Assembly (NCBI GenBank): GCA_021464415.1
Contig: CM038471.1
Location: 75,622,414 to 75,686,413, forward strand
DNA length: 64,000 bases
From: Lonicera japonica
Lineage: Eukaryota; Streptophyta; Magnoliopsida; Dipsacales; Caprifoliaceae
Reading direction: 5' to 3'
Positions 37,301-49,200 of the stretch are shown one piece after another. The notes below the pieces were generated by a model, which saw only the letters and a program-made list of their open reading frames with translations, was not told where the DNA came from and did no database searches. A program made the translations under genes and the position numbers. Every line of letters starts with the position of its first letter. Position 1 is the stretch's first letter.

Positions 37301-40300
37301 GTGCAAAACGGTAAAAAGGTCTTGTTTATTCTAGAAAAAATTCAGAACAAGGAAGGAAAAAAACCATCACTCAGCAACCCTAAGAATCCAACCTGGAGGT
37401 GGATCATGATACTCACGATGACTCTTCCGAGATACCTGAAAGTAGTTCTCAAGTTAATACGGAGTCAACTCAGTCTGATCAACTTGATCTTCCTATTGCT
37501 CTTAGAAAATGAGTTAGAGCGTGTACAAAATCTCCCAAATATCCCATTTCGAACTTTGTGTCATATAAAAATATTTCACCCTCTTATTCTGCGTTTATCT
37601 CTCGTGTGTCGAATATGGTTATTCTTAACAATATTCAGGAGGCTCTAAATGTTCCGGAGTGAAGAGAAGCGGTGTATGAGGAGATGAGAGCGCTGGAGAA
37701 AAATGCTACTTGGGAGAAAGTAAAGCTTCCAGAAGAAAAGACAGTTGTTGGTTGTAAATGGATATTCACTGTGAAGTATAACTCAGATGGGTTAGTGAAA
37801 CGGTACAAGGCTCGCTTGGTGGCTAAAGGCTTCACTCAAACCTATGGAGTGGATTACTCCAAAACCTTTTATCCAGTGGCAAAACTAAATACAGTTCGGG
37901 TTCTCTTATCAGTTGCAGCTAACCTGGACTGGTCTCTAAATCAGTTAGATGTGAAGAATCCCTTATTGAATGGAGACTTAGAAGAAGAAGTTTTTATAGA
38001 ACCTCCACCTGGTTTCACTGAGAAATTTGGGGAAAAAATCTGCAAGCTAAAGAGGTCTTTGTATGGCCTTAAACAATCCCCTAGAGCGTGGTTCGAAAGA
38101 TTAACGAAGTTCCTTAAAGGCCAAGAATATAATCAAGGGCAGTCTGATCATACTCTATTCACAAAGACGTCCACAAGAAACAAGCTTTCCGTTCTCATTG
38201 TTTATGTAGATGATATGATTTTGACCGGGGATGATGTTAAAGAAATGAATCGACTAAAGCGAAATCTTGCCAAAGAATTTGAGATTAAGGATCTTGGCGA
38301 CCTACGATACTTCCTTGGAATAGAGGTGGCCCGTTCAAAAAATAGTATTGTAGTCTCACAACATAAATATATTTTGGATCTGCTGCCAGAAACTGGGATG
38401 AGTGGGTGTAAGCCATCGGATACTCCCATAGAACTGGGTACCAAGCTAAGAGATGTTAAAGACGGTGTTCCAGTCGAAACAGGGAGATACCAAAGGCTAG
38501 TCAGGAAACTAATCTACTTGTCTCATACACGCCCTGACATTGCTTTCGCTGTGAGCATGGTTAGTCAGTTCATGCACTCACCATGTGAAGAGCATCTAGA
38601 GGCTGTGTACCGTATCCTTCGTTACCTCAAAGGCTCCCCAGGGAAAGGTTTGTTTTTCAGAAAGAATGATAAAAGAGGGATAGAGGTGTATACCGATGCT
38701 GATTGGGATGGATCAGTTACTGATAGACGGTCCACGTCTGGCTACTGTACGTTTCTTTGGGGCAACTTAGTTACATGGATGAGCAAGAAGCAAAGTGTTG
38801 TCGCTAGAAGCAGTACAGAAGCTGAGTTCAGATCAATGGCTCAAGGGGTTTGTGAGGTTCTTTGGCTACAAAGGGTCTTAGAAGAACTCGAAAGGCCAAC
38901 AAGTCTCCCGATGAAGCTACACTGTGATAACAAGGCTGCTATCAGTATTGCCCACAATCCTGTCTTACATGATAAGACGAAACATGTTGAGATTAATAGG
39001 CACTTCATAAAAGAGAAGCTAGAAGGTGGAATAATATGTATTCCCTTTGTTCCGTCTAATAAACAAGTTGCAAATATTTTGACCAAGAGCCTGTTAAGGC
39101 AACCGTTCGAATTTCAAATGAGCAAGTTGGGCTTGACGAACATCTTCGCACCAACTTGAGGGGGAGTATTGATAATTCCATATTATTTATTTTATTTATT
39201 TATGGTAGTTTATTTTATATGTGCTAGTTAGAGTATTTTAGGTTAGTTAGGAGTCGTGTCTGTCTCCTATATAAGGTGCCTTGTAATCAGTATTTATCAT
39301 AATGGAATAATATAATTGTTCTCTCTAAATCTTCACAGATGAACTTAATTTCCGATTCTTAGTACTCATATTGATTTTTTAACAAACCAATCAGAAACTA
39401 ATTTATGTCAGCAAATCAAAAGGCAACAATAATAGTTGTAGTAATAGCAGCAGTGTGATACTAGCAGCTACAATATTACTTTATGACAGCAAGTCAAAGG
39501 GCATTTTGACTTTGCCCGACATTTTCTATGTGCATTACACCTATACCCTTGTTTTCATAATCGTTAGACTTTGCCCCTTAAATGCGAGGGAATCTCAAAG
39601 AATCACATAGAAATGAGGGATTAAGTCAAAGGGTTACTTTTAAATATATATATAGAGAGAAATTTCCCCCATTTTTACATAATTCTTTGAGATTCCTCCG
39701 TATGCAGGGAGCAAAATCTAAAGATTATTGAAATAGAGGATTAGTATAATTTCGCACTAAGAAACGGGGCCAGGGGGAGTCAGAAAGCCATAATAAAATT
39801 GATAATATCAAAAAAAAAAACCAAAGGAATACCTGTTCAGATGTGGCCATGGAACCATGGCATGTGAGAAGCAGAACCCTGTTGGGGTCCCCTAATAGCG
39901 GGTGAGCTTTAACTTGATCCCTCAAACTACTAATATCTTCCCAGCCGGTCATAAATACTAATACAGCACCTGGCCGTTCCTTACGACATATGTGGCACAA
40001 TACAGCCTCGATAAGATTGAATCCAATACAGTCAGGTGTCCAGCAAGACAGAGAATCACGTGCCCTTGAGCTATAATTTTCAAAGCTCGATTGGTTAAGA
40101 GCATCCTGCGAAATGTTAAGAGAAAAGATTTCAGATCAATCACGCAGTTGGTCAAAACTTCAAACACTAGACTTTGCAGACCTTATCTCTTTTCCCCTTT
40201 TTTGGATAACTAGAAACAGAAGAAACTTGTAATTTGGATGATCACCAAAGAGGTACAGGCCATGCATATTTATATTCATAGGGATCAACAATGGATTACA

Positions 40301-42980
40301 ATTTAGGAAAGTAATAAAATGTCTAGAATTAAGGCTTACAAATTAATCCTAAAAACATGCCTCCAAATTAATCATAAACAATCTGGGGACCACAATCCAT
40401 GGGATTTGTAAATCATATCATGGGATCTCAGCATCATAATGTCCAACACTCACCCTCGAAAAGAAAAAAAGAAAGTTGTAAAACCCGAATCAATTTTCAG
40501 ATTAAAGTGTTTCTACCCCTTGAAAAATTGTTCCTCCTTGTCAAAGGAGAAGAGAGGTCAAATGGCAACGCCATATGCCTAAATAATTTGTCAAACGAGA
40601 AGAGACTCCGTTTTTTCTTTAAGGAGCTTTATAGTCGAAGGATTGGGTTTCAGTTTTGGCTTTGGAAAGATGGGAATTAGATGGTTCCTTCTAGTTTTCT
40701 TCTTTTCTGTTTTCCCTTGAAATTTTTCTGTTTCAGGGGGTTTTTGTTCTGCTTAAAGTTGTATGGGACTCCTTGTCCAGAACTTAATTTTGTATCATTC
40801 ATATCTTATCAATAATATTTATTATTGTTTCTTATCAAAAAAAATAAATAAATACAATAAACATGGACATTCAATGTTGACTGATGCTTCTAGAATCTCC
40901 ATCACGGTACCCATCAATCAGAAACCAAAACCAATCTACTCATGTTTTAAATTCCGGTTTTCTCATATTATTATTTTGTTTTGTTTTTGATAATAAACCA
41001 AATATTATTAAATCATCTAGAAGTGCAAACTGAGAGAGGACAAGATGTCCACCAACATACATAGAGATCTAGAATGCGAAAAATTATAAAGCCAAAAGAA
41101 AAACCATGGGGAACATCACACCCCCAGAGCAGAAAACACTAGAAGCCCTATTAAAAAATTAAAGCTCTCCAATTGTGTTTGATGTCTTCCACTATAATTT
41201 TTGAAAGCCTTGGTGTTGGAAGCCCACAGTGAGGTCACAAATTTGATTCTCTCCCACAGCCACTCCTTTTCTTCTTCTTTTCTGATATTATTCTCGAAGG
41301 GCAAATTAACATTTCAACCAAAAATACGTTGATCCAAACGAGCTCTCTACCCAGCAGAGTTATAGGCCTTAGTGGTTGTGACAGATTTCTAATCATATAG
41401 GATAATTTCCTTCATGTGACAAACGTAAGAAATGTGATAAGAAAGTAGCCATTGCTGTAGTAAAGGTTAAGAAATACAGAAACAAATAAGAGTCAAATCT
41501 CACAAATCATAGAAGTATTTAAGTAAAAAAAGAAAAGAAAAAAGATCACACACTAATAGCCCATTAGATCTTAGATACTCGTCCATTAGAGCACTGCAAT
41601 GATTGTATCAAGTTCGTAATTTCGTGTTGAACAATTGTGCATTCTCTCTGTCACTGCAAATCCATAGCAAGTTAAATTTTCATGTGCTGTCATACCTCAA
41701 CAAGAGTAGTGATCTGGTTCTTTCTTTTCCGAGGCACGAGCTGCTTTTGCGTTTTCCACAGCTTTTCTTGGCCATAATCATCAATTTGATTGAAAGAAGT
41801 CAACTTATATCCAGTCACTTCCAATACATCTTCCAGAAAATGTGCTCTCACTGGGTATGTAAAGCCCTAAATTTCACAGTGAAGTAATTAACATAAAGAT
41901 GAAGTTGGAGAATGTTTCACTGAACAAATATTCTGAGTTTCTGACATAAAAGAAAGGTAAGATGACATATTCACATGATGTGGCACACATGAATTCTAAT
42001 GTGAAAAACATCTATACCTCAAGGGCTCGTTTGGTTCGAGTTTTACGAAGCAAATTGGCATTTTAGATTCCGAAAAAGCTCCTTTCATGGCATTGAAATT
42101 CCTTGCCAACGTTTGGTTAAGACCAGAACTCCCTTTTTCTTTTCCTCATATTGAGAATAACTTGCAAATATATTATTAACTATAGAAATAACTTAATTTA
42201 TGTTAAAAAGAAAAGGGGTAGTTATGTCTAAAACAAAAAAAAGGGGAGGGATTACCGGGAATCCTCTTAGCTTCCCACCCACCCCAACAAAAAATGAAAA
42301 TTATGGGAATGGGATGTAAGGAATTCTCCTTTCCTATGAATCCTTTGCAAAACTCCAACCAACCATTGGAATCTTCTGCGAACAAGACATTAGGATTCCA
42401 GGAACGATCCAGAGATCGAACCAAACGGAACCCAGGTGTAAACAATCTTTTACAGGCAAGACCCTCGTATGCAGAAACTGCATTCAAAAAGCAATGAAGA
42501 TGCAATTGTGTAACAGGAAAAAAGGGTCCAGGGGTAAAAACAATACAAAGCCACAAGACCAACATATAGAAAAACTTTAAAAAGAAACATCAGTAAACAA
42601 GATAAGATTCTTCTTATATAATAACTGGAACTGCTTACTGGGATATGAATTGTTGGTGCTCGTCCAAAAAATTTGGAAAACAGCTCGGCATTCAGAGTAG
42701 CACTCATTAGAATCAATCTCAAATCTCGACGCCGTGGAAGAAGATCCTTCAACACAATCAATAGGAAGTCTGAGATAATAAAGAGAGTTATGAATTGAAA
42801 AAGGAATTCCATTGTATGAAAACTAGGAAGATAAACAAATTGTATCACAAACTGCACCTTCGTTCATGCCTCTCTCATGAATTTCATCAACAAAAACATG
42901 GGTAACACCGTTCAGGTTACGGTCACTCAATAGCCGCCGAAGCAAAATACCACTAGTACAAAAGAGCAGATGGGTATTCT

Positions 42981-43020
<40 letters not shown>

Positions 43021-43210
43021 TAAAAAATAGCTGTTGTCAAATAGTAACTAGAATGAAAAGGTTTCCAAATAGAAACTTCTTTTCCAGAAAAAAAAATCAC
43101 AAACCTATTATGAAATCAAATCCAAGAAAAGAGGGAAGAGGGGAAATAGGCTCACTGATTCACCAAGAGGCTCTCCTCTTTCTGTAGACACTCGATCTGC
43201 GACAGCCATG

Positions 43211-43243
<33 letters not shown>

Positions 43244-46200
43244 TTACAAAATGCTCCACGTCCAGATTCTATTTCAGACTCTAATATGTATTGAGGTAGT
43301 TGAGTGGTCTTCCCGCATCCTGTCTCCCCAGAAATTACAATAACCTATAATTTTAACACTTATTAGGTAAACTTGCTACTAATGGCAATGCATAAACACA
43401 TACGTAAATGTGTGGGTGTATAAATCTATTCCGATGGTGGAGGGTCAATTAGTGCTGTGTGATGATTGCAAAATTGGCACTGACATCGTCTGTAAAGTGT
43501 AACTTGTAATTAAAAAGTTACGCCAATAAATTGATTTATATCCAAGTTTCCCCCAAAAAAAGAAATGCCTAAAAACATACATAAATGTGTGGTTCTTTGT
43601 GGGTTCTCAGAATCAATCTAGAATACCTTCAGTTGCACTTCACAAAACAACTAACAAAGAACACTGCAAAATCCATCTGGGAAAAGGTTGTGGACATCAA
43701 AAGTAGTGTTAACTGCCCAGATTAAGGATTGAATGATGTTCAATAAATGCCCAAAGCAGTTGTGCATCATAGTACTCCTGTGAGCGTTCCACATGACAAT
43801 GTACAAGTATCATTAAGCAGAATCTCACTTCATATTCTGTAAATATTATCTAAATGATATGTACCATTGGTGCCTTAGTGGAACTTGTAGCAACTCTAAC
43901 CAGTTCTGAAACATTGTAATGGAATTCAAGTTTTCTTTTAGCTTCAAATTTTAGTTGCAATTTTAAATTACTGATATTAAATATTCAAATCCCTCCCTCC
44001 CTCTCACGCATACACATGCCACCCTCAATACAAATGGGTGCTTTTACATATTTAAAAATATATAGTATTGCATTATTACAATCTACAGAGAGTTTGTGAA
44101 CTACCCCCCCCCCTCCTTCCTCCCTCTCTCTCATACACACACTACATATGCACGGTTAATACCCAAGCACTTTTCCTCTTTATCCCGCAATCTTCACCTA
44201 CCACCCTCAATACAAATTGGAAGCAGATGCCTAAGCAGCTTCACCAAGGAAATAACTGGGCCCATAAATCATCAGCAATATGAGGGGCTTAGCCAACAAT
44301 GACAAAGAAAGGGCTGGTAATTAAAACCAACATTTATCCATACCGGGTATGAGTTCAAAGTCAAACCTGATTCTGTGCAATTGCTTGGAGCAGCCTTTCC
44401 TTCTCTTTGAATGCAGGGAGAGATCTCCGTAAATCTAGCATCCTCCTGCCTTCTGGCGATTCCTGTAGATTTTAAGGCAACGCTCTTTCAAATACAAGAG
44501 AAGAATAGCGATGGACACAAGCCCTTCAAAACTTAGCCGTGAACACTCCAAAGCATAATACTGCAATTATTCTCACCATTACAAAAACAAAATCGAATGA
44601 AACAAATGGCTTCTATAGCAAGTTTAGCTCCGCCTTCCTACTAATATTGGGGCTGTGTAAACTTATCATTATTGGCATATATAAATCAATAGGCTTTAGC
44701 ACGTTGAAGACAAGCTAAGCTATACTGAGAAAAAATGACACCAAATTGCACTAATTTTGTCTGAAGCTGGGGTCATACAAACCCATGGTGAAAATATTGG
44801 AATTAATCTATATACTAGGGGTCTAACAAGTATGATCTTTTATGGAACGATCCCACAAAAAAAATCAAATATACTCCATTATTTGAAGAAATCAGAAAAA
44901 TGTTACTGTAGTTTACCTGCCAAGTTCTCTGCATATTCCGCATTCGCAAGCTCCTCCTCTGAAGAACCTTTTCCATGACAGACCCATCTAGGAAGGAATC
45001 TTGATTATCATCTGGATTCCCATCTTCAACCTGATCAGTAGCTTTATTGTCAGCTGAAGTGCCACTGACCTTTCTGGAACTTAACTCCATTCGGTCAACG
45101 TGTTCCTGCAGTAGACCCTCTACTCTCCTTTGCAAGCTTAGTGGTACAACCACCTGCACTAGTAAGACATAAAGTTCGCATTCACCTTAAAATTAACAGA
45201 CTTTTTCTAGGAAACACAAAAAATGAACCCCTTCTAAGATCAAACAGGAGTTATCACCTCCCTTTGAGGCCGCTTATCATCAAGATCTGGTCTGTAATTA
45301 GGAAGAGGCGCCTTGCTCGCTACCACCACTTTTCCGTATATTTCACTGGGTATGATTAAACAGTATTAAGATGAAGCATACATTTTTCATCATTAGATGC
45401 GAAAAAGGAAAAAAAAAGAAAAGAAACATGGCAGCTTGTGGAGGAATTGTTCTTCTACCAGTAAAGGCCCATCCTTTTGGCAAGGTTAGATATTTGCTCA
45501 TAGTCTCGCCGGTCTCTTTTATCTCTGGAAACTATTTCTTGGTCTTTTTCATTGCGTAATAGCAAGCTAAGTTTCCACTTCCACTCGTCAATGTTGGCCA
45601 CCGAGGATGATGCCTACGACCAACGTATACGTTTAGAACCACAACATTCCTTATTGTTTACCTTAATAACAGAATTTTAGTTTGTCTCTGTGTGTGTTCC
45701 ATGTTGAATAGATTATAATAAATTATGAGGGTTTTTTCTAATTTTCCACAAATCTAAAGCCTTTCCTTAAGCAAGCTTAATTGAACTAAAAGCTTGTTCG
45801 AGTAAAAACAGCAAGAACATGGAAACAATGTTCGAATTTCTTCTTCTTCTAAGGTTCTGTTTGATAACAAAACCTATTGATTTTTGTGAGAAATTGGATA
45901 ATAAATTGACGAGGTGTCATGAGATGTCACCTTCACATGCTTATTTTTATAAGTAGATGTCCTCCATCGTTGTTTTACTACAAAAAAATTCTTCCTCATC
46001 GCTAAAAGAAATTTTTTTCCATGGAAAAAAACAAAAAGCAAGAGAACATCTAACCACATCCCTCAACTTATTTCCAACTTCTCACAAAATTCCATAGGTT
46101 TTGCTATAATTTTCCATATTGTTATCAAATGGAGGATAATTTTCTTAACAAAACAATCAAAACGAAGAAACTTGAACAATTTAGTAAGGGGCCGTTTGGT

Positions 46201-49200
46201 GGCGTAAATTGTCTAATTTCAAAAATAAGTTCGCTTTGAATTGTAAATTTATGCATTTATAAATAATTTAATCCTAATTCAGGGAATGTCTAGAAGGCTT
46301 AAATGAGAAATTTCAGTTTTGGCATAACAATTAACAACATATTCTAAATTCATTCCGTTATTCAAAATTTTGTCCTGAGACATCAATATCAATTAGAGGC
46401 AGTAGATTTCTTTGAAGTGTACAGTTGAAGTGAACTCCCCATTAATAATGTGTTTCATGAATCAACTTCAATTATCAGCAGGCCTCTCTATTTCTCAAGC
46501 TGCAATTGATCATGATAGTTGGGTGCCTCTTTGTAGGGATCAGATGGGTTATCAAAAGGTGAATCTCATTAAAGAGCACCTAAAATTAATTCTTAATGAT
46601 GTTGATGACAGCTGCGTTTGGTGTGGTAATGTTGATGGGCACTTCACAATAAAATCTGCTTGTGACATTTATCGAAATAAGTGCAGCTCATTGGCTCTTA
46701 ACAAAATGATGTGGCATTCAACCGTTCCATTAAAATGGTCATTTCTAACATGGAGGGCTGTGAAGGGAGGGATTCCTTTGGATTCTTGTATTCAGAAAAA
46801 AGGAATTAATCTGGCTTCTAAATGCAATTGTTGTTCTCAACCTTCAATGGAGAATGTGGATCATGTTTTCACTAATAGTGAGGTGGCCAAAGCTGTGTGG
46901 TCGGATATGGAGCAGAAAATGCAAATTCATAGTTATGATACCTTATTGAAGTTGAAATTAAATCGGTGGTGGTTAACTAAGTGCAAAACTCCTTGTCATA
47001 AGGCATAAGCCATGTGGTAATGTTGAAGTTGAAATAAAGCTAGATTTGATGGTATAAGGTAGGATGGGGTGCATATTATTTCGACCATCATGTTTGCAAT
47101 TCAGTGTATATTGAATAGTAATGCTTTGTTCAGAAAGCGTCAAAGTGCAGATGTTGAAATTCTTCGTAATTTTTCCATCCGTTCGCAGATTACTAGAAGT
47201 AAAGAATTCCTTATTACAAAGTGGTTGTCTCCTCCTCCTCCTGGCAGATTAAAACTGAATAGTGATGGGTGCTCTACGGGCAATCCGGGTGAAAGCAGGG
47301 GTGGGAGTATTTTGATAAATGAGAATGGTCACTTATTATGGGCTCAAGGAGATTATTATGATAATAATCGAATATGGTGGCCGAAGCAAAGGCGTTATTG
47401 CAAGGGATTCAACTTTGTGTTGAGCAAGGATACGTTAATGTGGATATCGAGGTGGACTCTATGATTTTGGTTCAAGTTTTACAAAATCAGATTCACACTC
47501 CATGGACCATTACTTACGAAATAAGGAGGATCAAACATTTGATGCAGGAGTTAAACTTCAGATTGAGTCACACATATCGGGAAAACAATGCAGCTGTGGA
47601 CTACATGGCTAATTTAGGTTGCAGCTTAAGGAAGCATGTCCTTTTTCATAGTAATAATGCTCTGAGAAAGCTTCGAGGAATTGTTAGAACTAGTGGTTGT
47701 GGTCTTCTTAATATCAGGTTGATCAAGTAGTAATTTCCTTTTGTTTCTTGATAAAATTTAGGGGTTCGGCCCTTTCGTCGGTTAAAAAAAAATCCTTCAA
47801 TTATCATATTTACGATTGTTCAATTCTCACAACCAAACACAACTAAATGTAACAATCGTAAATTGCCTAATTATAAATAGTCTAATTCGCAATTTGAGGA
47901 ACAACTAAATGTGAGACGATACAATTTATGCAACCAAAAGAGAACTGATAAAGTGAACTAAGTTTAAAATTAGACAAACTTACACAACTAAATAGGCCCT
48001 AAACTTACGCAGACAAACTCAGAAGAGACAGACATAATTTGATGCTACTATGTTGCGAGGTACAATTAATACTCTTCATCTATTTTTTATTAGTTTTGTA
48101 GATATTTGAAGTTTTTGATTTCATATAAAAGCGCCCTCAAAGTAGTTTTTTTTATTATAATTTGTTTCTAAATTTTGTTCTTTTAGTAAATTGGGAGTTC
48201 CGTTCGAACTTGTTTATATACAAAAAGTCACATGCAGATTAGGAGTGGAATATGCCTCCCCTACATATGAAGTCATTACTACCATAGTGTTTAACAACTA
48301 AATCTGTCTTTGTTATGGTATATCCAAGTATTTGCTTGGAGTTTTGAATGTAACACAAGGCTGACTGCGTCTTGCTTATACTTAGCTCAGTGACTTGGTT
48401 TTCTCGAGTGATTGTACAACTTTTAAATTGGCTAATTTAAGTGGGGCATTGTCATTTGTGTGTGTAATAATTGGTATGGTTGCTACCATTCCATTAGGTT
48501 GCTTTAAATAGCACATGAAGCAGCAAATAATTATAATAGTGCGAGTTTTCAGCATTGTTTGAACTTATTTAGTTTAATAGTTGGTGTTGGTGGTGAAGGA
48601 ATGTGCGTTTTTCCCTTTTTCTATTTTGGAGAGTGAAGACATTTGCTTAAGTTCAAGAGCCCGAGTTTGCTATTACAGTAAAGGGCAACAACCAAACTTG
48701 AATTAATGGTATGGATTTTATAAGGAGAATTACATGACATGGGGTATGCTATGGATATTGGCCCTTGCTATTGTCATTAGTAATCCACTAAATTAGTTTG
48801 CATTTACATTAATTTTGTTTTACATTAATTTTGTTTTTTCAATAATAATAATTGTAGCTTTGACACAAAATCCACGATTTTCTTTGACTTCAACATTTTG
48901 TTTCTAACTATTCAATTGTAATATTTTGTTTCCCTTTGGCGAGTTTGCATTTACATTAATTTTGTTTTTTTCTAATATAAATTGTAGCTTTGACACAAAA
49001 TCCGCAATTTTCTTTGGCTTTAATATTTTTTTTTTTTTTCTGATTATGCAATTGTAATGTGCAGGATCTTAGCTGATGCTCAAGTAACTTTTGGTGCAGT
49101 TTTGGTTAGTGTGTTCCTACCATTCAACAACAATATATGTCTTATAGGATGCCATCTTAACTGGAATTTTTTTCTTTTCTTCCTTTGTGATACAAAAAAG

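Larger units (their letters stand above)
33068..39335 (+). mobile_element. Ty1/copia LTR retrotransposon in helicase intron 10
   Basis: Complete structure on the plus strand, opposite to the host gene. A perfect 5-bp target duplication CAGAT (33063-33067, 39336-39340) flanks it. The parts in order are a 170-bp LTR, primer-binding site TGGTATCAGAG, gag, protease, integrase, reverse transcriptase, RNase H, polypurine tract and a 169-bp LTR. The order integrase before RT defines copia. The LTRs differ by three substitutions and one single-base gap, so the insertion is fairly recent. Length is 6.27 kb, of which 880 bases are a later hAT-like insertion with its duplication. gag and integrase carry stops, so the copy is not autonomous. 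Confidence 0.95.

Noticed and set aside
44815..45159. Single-exon gene reading of 114 codons
   Set aside because: Most of it is helicase exon 4 (44917-45153); the ends are intron sequence.
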